Shown here piece after piece: positions 25,897 through 34,901 of a stretch of 64,000 bases of DNA. Below the pieces are notes generated by a model. It was not told where the DNA came from. It did not search any database and saw only the letters and a list, made by a program, of their open reading frames with translations. Source of the stretch: RHKX01 sp963745755 (GTDB taxonomy: Bacteria > Actinomycetota > Thermoleophilia > Solirubrobacterales > 70-9). Positions within the stretch are counted from its first letter, which is position 1. Every line of letters begins with the position of its first letter. The DNA lies in NCBI GenBank assembly GCA_963745755.1, contig CAVUYP010000001.1:620001-684000 (forward strand), given 5' to 3'. The translations under genes and the position numbers were made by a program.

Positions 25897-27114
25897 TCAG
25901 CCCGCGGCGTCGGCGAGCGCCTCCCGCAGCCGCGCCAGGCCCTCGCCGAGCTCGCCGGCTGAGATCGTCAGCGGCGGCAGCAGCCGGATCGTCTCTGGGT
26001 TCGGGGCATTGACGACGACGCCGAGCTCGAGCGCGCGACGGGCAACGGCGGCGGCCTCGATCCCCGGGGCGAGCGCCAGGCCAATCATCAGCCCGCGCCC
26101 GCGGATTTCCGCTACGGCGCGATCCGCCTCGAGCTCCGCCTCGAGCTGCCGGTGACGCTCGGCGACGTTGCCGAGCACGGCCGGCGTGTCGATCACGTCG
26201 AGAGCCGCCAGCGCCGCCGCGGCGCAGATCGGCCCGCCCGCGAACGTCGAGCCGTGCTCGCCGAGCGTCAACCCCTCCCCCACCACCGGAGCGGTGAGGC
26301 AGGCGCCGACCGGCAGCCCGCCGCCGAGGGCCTTGGCGCTGGTCATCACGTCCGGTCGCACCGGAGTCACCTGATGAGCCCAAAGGGTCCCGGTCCGACC
26401 CATCCCGGTCTGGATCTCGTCGAAGACGAGCAGCGCCCCGACCCCGTCGCACGCCTCGCGGGCGGCGATCAGCACCTCGTCGGCGATCGGGTGGACGCCG
26501 GACTCGCCCTGGATCGGCTCCACGAGCACCGCCGCGGTCGCCGGGCCGACGGCGGCGGCCAGCGCCTCCGGGTCGTCCCGCGGCACGGCAACGAAGCCGG
26601 CCGGCAAAGGGCCGAAGAGATCCTCGCGGGCAAGCCGTGGCGTCGCCGCCAGAGCCGCCAGCGTCCGCCCGTGGAAGGCGTGGTCGAGGACGACGATCTC
26701 GGGACGATCGATCCCGCGGCCGTGGGCGCGGCGGCGGACGACCTTGATCGCGCACTCGTTGGCCTCGGCCCCGGAGTTGCAGAGGAAGGCCCGGCCGCCG
26801 AGCGAGGAGTCGACGAGCCGCTCGCTGAGCACCATCGCCGGCTCCGAGTAGAACAGGTTCGAGGTGCCGCCCAGCGTCGCCGCCTGCTCGGCGATCGCGG
26901 TGACGATCCGCGGGTGGCAGTTGCCGGCGTTGTGGACCGAGAGGCCGCTGAACAGGTCGACGTAGGATCGGCCCGCCGAATCCCAGAGCGTCGATCCCCG
27001 CCCGCGCACGAACTCGACCGGAGCCCGTGGGTAGGTGGGCATCGCGTAGCGGGCCTCGACCTCGCGGAGCACCTGCAGCGCCGCCGCTGCGGGATCGTCG
27101 GCGGCGGCGCTCAC
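25897..27114 (-). CDS. argD: Acetylornithine aminotransferase
   Basis: About 405 residues of a class III PLP aminotransferase. LFSGLSVHNAGNCHPRIV, CNSGAEANECAIK, LDHAFHGRTLAALAATP, PIQGESGVH, FDEIQTGMGRTG and TSAKALGGGLPVGA (with the PLP-binding Lys) are all present. It converts N-acetylglutamate semialdehyde and glutamate to N-acetylornithine and 2-oxoglutarate, in the cytoplasm, in arginine synthesis; it may also act on succinyldiaminopimelate. GTG 27114 overlaps the argB stop by 4 nt. Gene order argC-argJ-argB-argD is intact; argF, argG and argH are not in the window. Confidence 0.95.
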   Translation of the reverse strand: MSAAADDPAAAALQVLREVEARYAMPTYPRAPVEFVRGRGSTLWDSAGRSYVDLFSGLSVHNAGNCHPRIVTAIAEQAATLGGTSNLFYSEPAMVLSERLVDSSLGGRAFLCNSGAEANECAIKVVRRRAHGRGIDRPEIVVLDHAFHGRTLAALAATPRLAREDLFGPLPAGFVAVPRDDPEALAAAVGPATAAVLVEPIQGESGVHPIADEVLIAAREACDGVGALLVFDEIQTGMGRTGTLWAHQVTPVRPDVMTSAKALGGGLPVGACLTAPVVGEGLTLGEHGSTFAGGPICAAAALAALDVIDTPAVLGNVAERHRQLEAELEADRAVAEIRGRGLMIGLALAPGIEAAAVARRALELGVVVNAPNPETIRLLPPLTISAGELGEGLARLREALADAAG

Positions 27115-27989
27115 GGCGTCACCTTCGTGCCGATGCCGGCATCGGTGAACAGCTCGAGCAGCAGGCTGTGGGGACGGCGGCCGTCGAGGATGTGCGCCGA
27201 CTGCACGCCGCCGGAGATCGCCTCCAGGCAGGCGGCGAGCTTCGGGCGCATGCCACCGCTCATCGCCGGCAGCGCCGCCTCGACCTCGGCGACCGTCGCC
27301 AGCGAGATCAGCGTCGCCGGGTCGTCCGCGTCCTCGCGCCAGCCCTCGATGTCGGTCAAGAAGATCGCCTTGTAGGCGGGCAGCGCCGCCGCGACCTTGC
27401 CGGCGGCGGAGTCGGCGTTGACGTTGTAGGAGTGGCCGGCGCGGTCGGAGCCGGCGCCGGCGATCACCGGGATGAAGTCCGAGGCGATGTGGTTGAGAAC
27501 GTCGACGTCGACGTTCTCGATCTCGCCGACGAAGCCGACCTTGTCGGACTCGGCGACGGGTCGGATCTCGAACATCGCGCCGTCCTCACCGGAGAGCCCG
27601 ACGGCGGGCTGGCCGAGCCGGTTGAGCCGCTGGACGATGTCGGAGTTGACCTTGCCGAGCAGCACCATCTTCGCGACCTCGACCGTCTCCGCGTCGGAGA
27701 CCCGGAGGCCGTCGACGAACTCGACCTCGAGGCCGAGGCGTTCCATGTAGTGGCTGATCTCGGGCCCGCCGCCGTGGACGATCACCGGGTTGAGGCCGAC
27801 GTACTTGAGGAGGACCACGTCGCGGGCGAACTCGTCGCGGACGGAAGGGTCGCGCATCGCCGCTCCGCCGTACTTGATCACCACGGTGCGGCCGTGGAAC
27901 TCACGGATATAGGGAAGTGCCTCGAGCAGCGTCGCGACGCTGCCGGCGGCGGCCGCCGCCCGTTCCTCGGCTGTCATTCGATCGCTCAT
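27111..27989 (-). CDS. argB: Acetylglutamate kinase
   Basis: About 292 residues of the amino acid kinase fold. VVIKYGGAAM is the first phosphate-binding Lys loop, VIVHGGGPEIS the substrate loop, GLSGEDGAMF and NVNADSAAGKVAAAL the nucleotide-binding regions, and MSGGMRPKLAACLEAISGGV the C-terminal arginine-inhibition type segment. It phosphorylates N-acetylglutamate, usually under feedback control by arginine in bacteria that use the cyclic (argJ) route, as here. It overlaps both neighbours by 4 nt, so translation is coupled. Confidence 0.95.
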   Translation of the reverse strand: MSDRMTAEERAAAAAGSVATLLEALPYIREFHGRTVVIKYGGAAMRDPSVRDEFARDVVLLKYVGLNPVIVHGGGPEISHYMERLGLEVEFVDGLRVSDAETVEVAKMVLLGKVNSDIVQRLNRLGQPAVGLSGEDGAMFEIRPVAESDKVGFVGEIENVDVDVLNHIASDFIPVIAGAGSDRAGHSYNVNADSAAGKVAAALPAYKAIFLTDIEGWREDADDPATLISLATVAEVEAALPAMSGGMRPKLAACLEAISGGVQSAHILDGRRPHSLLLELFTDAGIGTKVTP

Positions 27990-29137
27990 GTCGTGTACTC
28001 CGCGTTGATCCTGATGTATTCGTGGGTGAGGTCGCTGAAGTAGACGTGGGCGGCGGCATCGCCGCGGCCGAGCTCGATGCCGATCTCGGCCTCGGCGGCG
28101 TCGCCGCCGAGCTCGGCGGCGTCGATCCGGTCGGGGCCGAGCTCGCCGACCTCGGAGCCGGCCAGCGCCTGACCCGCCGCCTGGGCGATCCGGCCCCAGT
28201 TCGGATCGCGTCCGTAGAGCGCGGTCTTGACCAGCGGCGAGTTGGCGATCGCCCGCGCCACCCGCTCGGCCTCGCCGACGTCGGCGCCGCCGCCGACCGC
28301 GATCCGGCCGACCCGCGAGGCGCCCTCGCCGTCGGCGACGATCGCCAGCGCAAGCTGCAGCAGCACCGCCTCCAGCAGGCCCGCCGGCAGCGGCCTGCCG
28401 GCGGCACCGCTCGCCTGCAGCAGGACCGTGTCGTTGGTGCTCATCTGTCCGTCGACCGTGATCCGCTCGAAGGAGTCGGCGACCGCGCCGCGGAGCGTCG
28501 CCTCGGGAGATTCGACGACGGCGTCGGTCTGTACGAAGCAGAGCATCGTCGCGTAGCCCGGCTCGATCATCCCCGCACCCTTGGCCTGCGCGGAGACGGT
28601 GACCCCGTCGGCGCTGACGCAGCAGCGCTTCGGACCGGAATCGGTGGTCATGATCGCCGCCGAGAAATCGCCCCCGCCGTCGGCTCGCAGCTGCGTCGCG
28701 GCCTCGTCGATCCCGGCGAGGACCCTGGCGGTGTCGAGCGGGACGCCGATCGTCCCCGTCTCGGCGACGGCGACCGCGGCGGGATCGACGCCGATCGACG
28801 CCGCGCAGCGCTCCTGCATCGCCACCGCGTCGGCGTATCCCTGCTCGCCGGTGGCGGCGTTGGCGTTGCCCGAGTTGACGACGGCGGCGCCGATCGCGCC
28901 CGCCTCGCAGCGATCGCGGCAGACCCGCACCGGCGCGGCGGCAGCGGCGTTGCGGGTCAGCAGCAGCGCCGAGACGGGCGCAGCCGCGTCGCAGGCGACG
29001 ATCCCGACATCGGTGCCGCCGGAGGCCTTCAGCCCGCAGGCCGTCCCCGCCGCCCGGAAACCCGGCGCCAGCGCGGTCGGGTCCCGTTCGGTGACCCCGT
29101 CGGGAGGCTCGACCCAGCGTGAGCGGAAGAAGCTCAT
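27986..29137 (-). CDS. argJ: Bifunctional glutamate N-acetyltransferase / ornithine acetyltransferase
   Basis: About 383 residues. The autocleavage site is KGAGMIEPGYATMLCF, where the Thr of ATML becomes the N-terminal nucleophile of the beta chain. VVNSGNANAATGEQG and the C-terminal RDPNWGRIAQAAGQA with EYIRINAEYTT are also typical. The enzyme moves the acetyl group from acetylornithine to glutamate, closing the acetyl cycle of arginine synthesis. ATG 29137 overlaps the argC stop as ATGA. Whether it can also use acetyl-CoA cannot be read from sequence. Confidence 0.95.
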   Translation of the reverse strand: MSFFRSRWVEPPDGVTERDPTALAPGFRAAGTACGLKASGGTDVGIVACDAAAPVSALLLTRNAAAAAPVRVCRDRCEAGAIGAAVVNSGNANAATGEQGYADAVAMQERCAASIGVDPAAVAVAETGTIGVPLDTARVLAGIDEAATQLRADGGGDFSAAIMTTDSGPKRCCVSADGVTVSAQAKGAGMIEPGYATMLCFVQTDAVVESPEATLRGAVADSFERITVDGQMSTNDTVLLQASGAAGRPLPAGLLEAVLLQLALAIVADGEGASRVGRIAVGGGADVGEAERVARAIANSPLVKTALYGRDPNWGRIAQAAGQALAGSEVGELGPDRIDAAELGGDAAEAEIGIELGRGDAAAHVYFSDLTHEYIRINAEYTT

Positions 29138-30168
29138 CGCAGCCCCTCCCCCTCGTCGAGGCCGAGCATCAGGTTGAGGTTCTGCACGGCCTGACCGGCG
29201 GCGCCCTTCCAGAGGTTGTCGATCGCGGCGAAGACGAGGATCCGGCCGCCGCCGTCGCGGTCGACGTGGATCCGGCAGAGGTTCGAGTCGCGGACCTCGC
29301 GGACCCCGGGCGGGCGGTCGATGACCTCGACGAACCGCTCCTCGTCGTAGCGGGTCGCGTAGAGGTCGTTCAGCTCGGCGGCCTCGATCGGCCGGCTCGG
29401 CCGCACGTAGCAGCTCACCAGCTCGCCCTGGTCGAGCGGCAGCAGGTGCGGCACGAAGCTGATCGGCGGCGCAGCGCCGCCGGCGAGGGCGGCGAGCTCC
29501 TGGGCGATCTCGGGCTCGTGGCGGTGCCCGCCGACTCCGTAGGGCGTCGCGTTCTCGGTCAGCGCCGCGAAGCTGAGCCGGTCGCCGCCGCCGCGCCCGG
29601 CGCCGGAGACGCCCGACTTGGCGTCGACGACGACGTCGTCGATCAGGCCGGCGGCGGCGAGCGGTGCCAGCGCCAGCACCGTCGCGGTCGGATAGCAGCC
29701 CGGGTTGGCGACGAGCTCGGCCTCGCGGATCCGCTCGCGATAGAGCTCGGTGAGGCCGTAGACGGCGTTGCCGAGCAGGTCGGGAGCGGCGAGCTCGCCG
29801 TACCACTCCCGGTAGACGTAGGGGTCGCGAAGCCGGAAGTCGGCGGAGAGGTCGACGACGAGCAGCCCGAGCTCGCGAAGCGCGGCGACGACAGGAGCGG
29901 AGGCGTGGTGCGGGTAGGCGACGATCGCCGCCTCGCACTCCTCGACGGCGTCGACGTCGAGCTCGGTCATCTCGACTGCGGCTCGGTAGCGGGGATAGAG
30001 GTCGCTGACCCGGGCTCCGGCGTCGGAGCGGGAGGTCGCCTCGCGCAGCTCGAGCCGCGGGTGCTGCCAGACGAGCTCGGCGGCCAGGGCGCCGGCGAAG
30101 CCCGACGCGCCCGCGACCAGGACCCGGGCGGCGGGCTCGCCGCTGAGCGGTTGCGTCTGCTCAGCCAC
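29134..30168 (-). CDS. argC: N-acetyl-gamma-glutamyl-phosphate reductase
   Basis: About 344 residues. VLVAGASGFAGALAAELV is the NADP-binding loop, DLSADFRLRD and YGLTELYRE follow, and the catalytic Cys is in ANPGCYPTATVLAL. GVSGAGRGG and HRHEPEI are further conserved points. It reduces the acyl phosphate made by ArgB to the semialdehyde. GTG 30168 is chosen because it lies inside the end of pheT (stop at 30161), giving an 8-nt overlap, and the protein starts a few residues before the Rossmann fold. The pheT-argC junction ties translation-factor genes to arginine synthesis. Confidence 0.94.
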   Translation of the reverse strand: MAEQTQPLSGEPAARVLVAGASGFAGALAAELVWQHPRLELREATSRSDAGARVSDLYPRYRAAVEMTELDVDAVEECEAAIVAYPHHASAPVVAALRELGLLVVDLSADFRLRDPYVYREWYGELAAPDLLGNAVYGLTELYRERIREAELVANPGCYPTATVLALAPLAAAGLIDDVVVDAKSGVSGAGRGGGDRLSFAALTENATPYGVGGHRHEPEIAQELAALAGGAAPPISFVPHLLPLDQGELVSCYVRPSRPIEAAELNDLYATRYDEERFVEVIDRPPGVREVRDSNLCRIHVDRDGGGRILVFAAIDNLWKGAAGQAVQNLNLMLGLDEGEGLR

Positions 30169-32620
30169 GCAGCTCCGCCCCGTTCGCCTCCAGGGCGGCG
30201 ACGATCTCGGCGCGCACCGCCGCCACCTCGGCATCGGTCAGGGTCCGGTCCGGAGCCCGGAACTCGAGCCGGAGGGCGAGGCTGCGCTTGCCCTCGGGGA
30301 CCTGCTCGCCCTCGTAGACGTCGAAGACGTCGGCGCGGCCGAGCAGCTCACCGCCGGCGGCGACGATCGCGCCGCGGATCCGCTCGGCGCTCAGGTCGCG
30401 ATCGGCGACGACCGCGATGTCCTCGGCCACCGGCGGATAGGTGGTGACGTCCTCGTAGATCTCCTCGCCGGCGACCGCCTCGGCGAGCAGCGGCTCGAGG
30501 TCGAGCTCGAAGGCGGCGCCGCCGCGCGCGTCGAGCTCGCCGGCCAGCGCCGGATGGAGCTCGCCGACCCAGCCGGCGGCGACGCCGGCGACGCTGATCT
30601 CGGCGGTTCGAACCGGATGCAGGAACGGCCGTGAGGCGGGCGCGAACTCGACCGGCGCCCCGAGCGCCGCGGCGACCAGCTCGACGATGCCCTTGGCGTC
30701 GTAGAAGTCGGCCGGGCGGGGGCGCTCCCGCCATCTCGCCGCGGCGAGCGTGCCGATCAGCACGGCGGCGATCCGGTGCGGCTCGGCGATCGGCGCCGGC
30801 CGCAGGCCCGCGAACCGGCCGCCGAGGCGCCCGCCCCGCTGCGGCGGCGACTGCGGCAGGTAGACCCGGCCTGACTCGAAGATCGCCACCCGCTCGGCGC
30901 CGCGGGCGAGGTTGTGGGCGGCGGCGGCGAGCAGGCCGCCGATCAGGTCGGTTCGCATCACCGACTGATCTTCCGAAAGCGGGTTGTGGACGACCACCGG
31001 ATCGATCGCGTCGAGGCCGGGAACGCCGCCGCGCTCGGGATCGACGAAGCTCCAGGTGATCGCCTCGTCGAGGCCGGCGTCGCGGAGCAGATCCTCGACT
31101 CGGCGAAGCAGGACCTGATGACGCTGCAGGCCGCCGACGGCGGCCCCGCGGCCGGGAAGCGTCGCCGGCAGGTGCTCGTCGAGGCCGTGGACCCGCGCGA
31201 CCTCCTCGATCAGGTCGACCTCGCGGGTGACGTCGAAGTGGCGATCGGCCGGTACGGTCACGGCGATCGCCTCGTCGGTCCGCCCCCGCTCGGCGAAGCC
31301 GAGCCGCGCCAGGTACTCGGCGGCCCGATCGGGGTCGATCTCCATGCCGAGCAACGCGTCGCTGCGCCGGGGCCGGTAGGCGAGGTCGAACGGGCGCATC
31401 GAGGCCGGCCGCTCGTCGATGTCGATCGTGCCCGGCACCAGGCGGGCACCGCAGAGCTCGACGATCAGCTTCGCGGCGACCCGTTGCGCCCGCATCGCCA
31501 GGTCGGGATGAAGCTGCTTCTCGAACCGGGTCGACGCCTCCGAGCGCAGCGCCAGCAGGTTCGACGTGCGGAGGATGTTCGTCCCGTTCCAGGTCGCGGC
31601 CTCGAGCAGCACCCGGGTCGTCTTCTCGGCGACCTCGGAGACCTGACCGCCCATGATCCCGGCGATGCCGGTCGGCCCGTTGCGGTCGCAGACGACGACG
31701 CTCTCGGAGTCGAGCGTGCGCTCCGTCCCGTCGAGGGTCGTCATCCGCTCTCCATCGGCAGCGGTGCGGACGACGACCTCGCCGCCCGGCACCTCGTCGA
31801 GATCGAACGCGTGCAGCGGCTGACCGGTCAGCAGCATCACGTAGTTGGTGATGTCGACGACGTTGTTGATCGGCCGCTGCCCGGCCGCGGTCAGGCGCGC
31901 CTTCAGCCACGGCGGCGACGGCCCGACCTCGACCTCGGTGAAGGCGCGGGCGGTGAACCGCGGGCAGAGCTCCGGAACCTCGACCGTGACCGAGGCGATC
32001 GAGCCGACATCGCCGGCGCCGGTCGGCTCGGCGTCCTCCTCCCAGGGCGGCGGCGCCAGCGGCGCAGCGCTGATCGCGTGAACCTCGCGGGCGACTCCGT
32101 AGACGCCGAGGCAATCGGGGCGGTTCGGGGTGATCTCGAGCTCGAGGACGGTCTCGGAGATCGCCAGGCTGGAGCTCAGCGGCGCTCCCGGCTCCGGGCC
32201 GGCCTCGAGGACGGCGATGCCGTCGCCGTCCTCGCCGATCTCCATCTCGGTCTCGGAGAGGATCATCCCCGCCGACTCGACCCCACGCAGCTTCGCCTTG
32301 CGGAGCTTCGTGCCGTCGCCGAGCACGGCCCCCGGCAATGCCACCGCGACGGTCTGCCCGGCGGCGACGTTCGGGGCGCCGCAGACGATCGTCTGAGGCT
32401 CGGCCGCGCCGGTGTCGACGGTGCAGACGCGCAACCGGTCGGCGTTCGGATGGGACTCGGCGGCGAGCACCCGGCCGACCACGAAGCCGTCGCCGGAGGG
32501 CGCCCCGACCGCGGCGATCCGTTCGACCTCGGTCCCGGTCATCGACAGGCGCTCGGCGAGCGCCGCCGGCTCGAGGCCGGGGTCGCAATATTCGCGCAGC
32601 CACGTGATCGGGACCCTCAT
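30161..32620 (-). CDS. pheT: Phenylalanyl-tRNA synthetase beta subunit
   Basis: About 819 residues, the full bacterial length. The start MRVPITWLREYCDP is diagnostic. EMAP-like tRNA-binding domain, B3/B4 editing region, B5 domain and a C-terminal FDX anticodon-binding domain (TDAEVAAVRAEIVAALEANG) follow in order. Two beta and two alpha subunits form the enzyme that charges tRNA-Phe; the beta subunit binds tRNA and edits mischarged tyrosine. ATG 32620 overlaps the pheS stop by 4 nt. Confidence 0.96.
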   Translation of the reverse strand: MRVPITWLREYCDPGLEPAALAERLSMTGTEVERIAAVGAPSGDGFVVGRVLAAESHPNADRLRVCTVDTGAAEPQTIVCGAPNVAAGQTVAVALPGAVLGDGTKLRKAKLRGVESAGMILSETEMEIGEDGDGIAVLEAGPEPGAPLSSSLAISETVLELEITPNRPDCLGVYGVAREVHAISAAPLAPPPWEEDAEPTGAGDVGSIASVTVEVPELCPRFTARAFTEVEVGPSPPWLKARLTAAGQRPINNVVDITNYVMLLTGQPLHAFDLDEVPGGEVVVRTAADGERMTTLDGTERTLDSESVVVCDRNGPTGIAGIMGGQVSEVAEKTTRVLLEAATWNGTNILRTSNLLALRSEASTRFEKQLHPDLAMRAQRVAAKLIVELCGARLVPGTIDIDERPASMRPFDLAYRPRRSDALLGMEIDPDRAAEYLARLGFAERGRTDEAIAVTVPADRHFDVTREVDLIEEVARVHGLDEHLPATLPGRGAAVGGLQRHQVLLRRVEDLLRDAGLDEAITWSFVDPERGGVPGLDAIDPVVVHNPLSEDQSVMRTDLIGGLLAAAAHNLARGAERVAIFESGRVYLPQSPPQRGGRLGGRFAGLRPAPIAEPHRIAAVLIGTLAAARWRERPRPADFYDAKGIVELVAAALGAPVEFAPASRPFLHPVRTAEISVAGVAAGWVGELHPALAGELDARGGAAFELDLEPLLAEAVAGEEIYEDVTTYPPVAEDIAVVADRDLSAERIRGAIVAAGGELLGRADVFDVYEGEQVPEGKRSLALRLEFRAPDRTLTDAEVAAVRAEIVAALEANGAELRG

Positions 32621-33741
32621 CGGAACTGCTCCAGGAGGCGGACGTCGTTGTCGAAGAACATCCGCAGGTCGGGTACGCCGTGCTTGAGCATCGCGATCCG
32701 CTCGATGCCCATCCCGAAGGCGAAGCCCTGGACGCGCTCGGGGTCGTAGCCGCGCTCGCGGACGAAGCCGAAGACGTTCGGGTCGACCATCCCGGCGCCG
32801 AGGATCTCGAGCCAGCCGGTGCCCTTGCAGAGGTTGCAGCGGCCGCCCTCGAACTCGCCGCTGCCGCCGCAGCGGAAGCAGGAGACGTCGACCTCGACGC
32901 TGGGCTCGGTGAACGGGAAGAAGTGGGGCCGGATGCGGACGTCGCGCTCCGGGCCGAAGACGGCCCGCGCGAACGTCAGCAGCGTCCCATGCAGGTCGGC
33001 GAGGGTGATGTCGACGCCGACCGCGAGACCCTCGATCTGGTTGAACATCGGCGTGTGGGTGGCGTCGGAGTCGCGCCGGTAGACGCGACCGGGCACGACG
33101 ATGAAGATCGGCGGCTCGGCCTCCTCCATGCCGCGGATCTGCATCGGCGAGGTGTGGGTCCGCAGCAGCACGTCGCGAGGCCCCGCAGCGACGTTCAGCG
33201 GCTCGCCGTCGGAGCCGACGAGGGCCGGCTCGGGGCCGAGCGAGCCGGGATCGATGTAGAAGGTGTCCTGGAGCAGCCGCGCCGGATGGCCGGGCGGGTA
33301 GTTGAGGGCGGTGAAGTTGTAGTAGTCGTGCTCGACCTCGGGGCCCTCCATGATCGTGTAGCCGAGGCCGACGAAGATGTCCTCGATCTCGCGCCGAGTG
33401 CGGGTCAGCGGGTGCAGATGGCCGAGCCGCACCGGCGCCGTTCCCGGCAGGGTCACGTCGATCGACTCGGCGGCGAGGCGGCCGTCGAGCTCAGCCCGCT
33501 CGTGCCGCTCGCGGGCCGCGGCGAGCAGCGCCTCGAGCTCGCGGCGCACCTCGTTGCCGGTCTTTCCGACCGGCCCGCGCTGCTCGGGCGGCAGCTCGCC
33601 GATCCCGCGCAGGATCGTCGTCAGCTCGGCCTTGCGGCCGAGAAAGCGGACCCGGGCCTCCTCGACGCCGGCGGCGTCGGCGGCGGCGTCGATCGCAGCC
33701 CGTGCCTCGTCTCTTATCCGTTCGATCCGTTCCAGCATCAT
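32617..33741 (-). CDS. pheS: Phenylalanyl-tRNA synthetase alpha subunit
   Basis: About 374 residues. A helical N-terminal coiled coil that contacts tRNA is followed by the class II catalytic core: HPLTRTRREIEDIF, GPEVEHDYYNFTALNYP, LLRTHTSPMQIR (motif 2 zone), FNQIEGLAVG and GFAFGMGIERIAML (motif 3). A CFRCGGSG...CNLCKGTGWLEILGAGMV segment is usual in this subunit. It binds Phe and ATP. ATG 33741 (ATGATG) overlaps the trmH stop, so ATG 33738 is an equal alternative. Gene order rplT-trmH-pheS-pheT matches the widespread rplT-pheST linkage with one gene inserted. Confidence 0.96.
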   Translation of the reverse strand: MMLERIERIRDEARAAIDAAADAAGVEEARVRFLGRKAELTTILRGIGELPPEQRGPVGKTGNEVRRELEALLAAARERHERAELDGRLAAESIDVTLPGTAPVRLGHLHPLTRTRREIEDIFVGLGYTIMEGPEVEHDYYNFTALNYPPGHPARLLQDTFYIDPGSLGPEPALVGSDGEPLNVAAGPRDVLLRTHTSPMQIRGMEEAEPPIFIVVPGRVYRRDSDATHTPMFNQIEGLAVGVDITLADLHGTLLTFARAVFGPERDVRIRPHFFPFTEPSVEVDVSCFRCGGSGEFEGGRCNLCKGTGWLEILGAGMVDPNVFGFVRERGYDPERVQGFAFGMGIERIAMLKHGVPDLRMFFDNDVRLLEQFR

Positions 33742-34463
33742 TCGTTCCCGGCGGCCGCGGCGAGCGACGATATCCGCTGCAGGCCGATCGCCGCCGCCGC
33801 CGCGACGTTGAGCGACTCGGCGCCGCCGTGCAACGGGATCGTCGCGGTTGCGTCGCAGGCGGCCGCGACGGCATCGGGAAGCCCGTGCCGCTCGGCGCCG
33901 AGGCACAGCGTCGGCGCCGCCGCGAGCCCGGCGATCGCCCGGTCGAGGTCGGATCCGCCGTGGGCGACGAGGCCGACCCGCGGTGCCGGCGTGGCGCTCA
34001 CCTCGCCGCGCAGCGGCGGCGCCTCGAACAGCGCCCCCATGCTCGCCCGCACGGCCTTCGGCGAGTAGGGGTCGGCGCAGCCGGCGCCGAGCACGACCTG
34101 GGCGCCGGTCAGCGCCGCCGCGGTGCGCACGATCGTGCCGACGTTGCCGGGGTCGCCGACGCCGTCGAGGTAGACCGCCGGTCCGCCCGCCACCGCGCTG
34201 GAGGCCGGCTGCTCCCAGACCGCGATCACCCGGGTGCCGGAGCCGAGCGAGGAGACGGCGTCGAGCAGGTCGGGCTCGACCTCGATGCCGACGATGCCGC
34301 TGCCGGGGGCGACGAGGACGTCGACCGGCGAGCGACCGGCGGCGATTCCGGCACCGAGCAGGTCCTCCCCCTCGGTCACGAACATCCGCTCGCGATCGCG
34401 CCATTTGCGGTCGCGGAGCTTGCGGATCCGCTTCAGTCGCTCGTTGTCGCTGCTGGTGATCAT
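33738..34463 (-). CDS. SpoU/TrmH-family RNA 2'-O-ribose methyltransferase
   Basis: About 241 residues. The N-terminal part (ITSSDNERLKRIRKLRDRKWR...FVTEGEDLL) resembles the substrate-binding domain of 23S rRNA methyltransferases. The C-terminal knot domain shows VYLDGVGDPGNVGTIVRTA, LGAGCADPYSPKAVRASMGA, LCLGAERHGLP and IPLHGGAESLNVAAAAAIGL, the three SPOUT motifs. It methylates a ribose in rRNA or tRNA using SAM; the exact nucleotide is unknown. It starts only 23 bp after an intrinsic terminator and has no visible promoter, so it may depend on read-through from infC-rplT. Confidence 0.88.
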   Translation of the reverse strand: MITSSDNERLKRIRKLRDRKWRDRERMFVTEGEDLLGAGIAAGRSPVDVLVAPGSGIVGIEVEPDLLDAVSSLGSGTRVIAVWEQPASSAVAGGPAVYLDGVGDPGNVGTIVRTAAALTGAQVVLGAGCADPYSPKAVRASMGALFEAPPLRGEVSATPAPRVGLVAHGGSDLDRAIAGLAAAPTLCLGAERHGLPDAVAAACDATATIPLHGGAESLNVAAAAAIGLQRISSLAAAAGNE

Positions 34464-34485
34464 CTGGCTGCTGTCTGATCGGGGA

Positions 34486-34516
34486 ACAAAAAGGGCGGCC
34501 CAACAATGGACCGCCC
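34486..34516 (-). terminator. Rho-independent terminator after rplT, possibly an attenuator for pheST operon
   Basis: On the minus strand GGGCGGTCCA, loop TTGT, TGGGCCGCCC (one G-U pair) is followed by TTTTTGTT. It lies between rplT (ends 34542) and the trmH start at 34463. It is the only terminator I saw in the window with a T-run. Confidence 0.88.
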
Positions 34517-34541
34517 GGGAGATCGTCGCTGTGGCCGTGAC

Positions 34542-34898
34542 CTACGCCACGGCCTCCCGGGCCACATCGGCAAATCGGCGGAACGCCTCGGGGTCGTTGA
34601 CCGCGATGTCGGCGAGCATCTTCCGGTTGACCTCGACGCCGGCCTGGTTGAGGCCGTGCATGAGCTGCGAGTAGCTGAGCTCGTTCTGCCGGGCGGCGGC
34701 GTTGATCCGGGTGATCCAGAGCCGCCGGAACTCGCGCTTGCGGGTGCGGCGGTCGCGGTAGGCGTACTGGCCCGCCCGCATGACCTGCTCGTTCGCGAAC
34801 CGGTAGCTGGAGTGCTTGCGGCCGTAGTAGCCCTTCGCCTGGGCGAGCGTCTTCTTGCGCCGGCGGTGGCGGGCGACTGCGTTGGTTGCGCGCGGCAT
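34542..34898 (-). CDS. rplT: 50S ribosomal protein L20
   Basis: About 118 residues, the normal length. It starts MPRATNAVARHRRRKKTLAQ and contains AKGYYGRKHSSYRFANEQVM and RRLWITRINAAARQNELSYS, the classic L20 sequence. L20 binds 23S rRNA early in assembly and, in several bacteria, represses its own operon through the mRNA leader. It follows rpmI after 3 bp and ends just before a strong terminator. Confidence 0.97.
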   Translation of the reverse strand: MPRATNAVARHRRRKKTLAQAKGYYGRKHSSYRFANEQVMRAGQYAYRDRRTRKREFRRLWITRINAAARQNELSYSQLMHGLNQAGVEVNRKMLADIAVNDPEAFRRFADVAREAVA

Positions 34899-34901
34899 CG
34901 G

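Noticed and set aside
30348..32603. Long Arg/Ala-rich frame antisense or out of phase to pheT
   Set aside because: Composition is that of a shadow frame in GC-rich DNA; pheT is unmistakable on the same bases.
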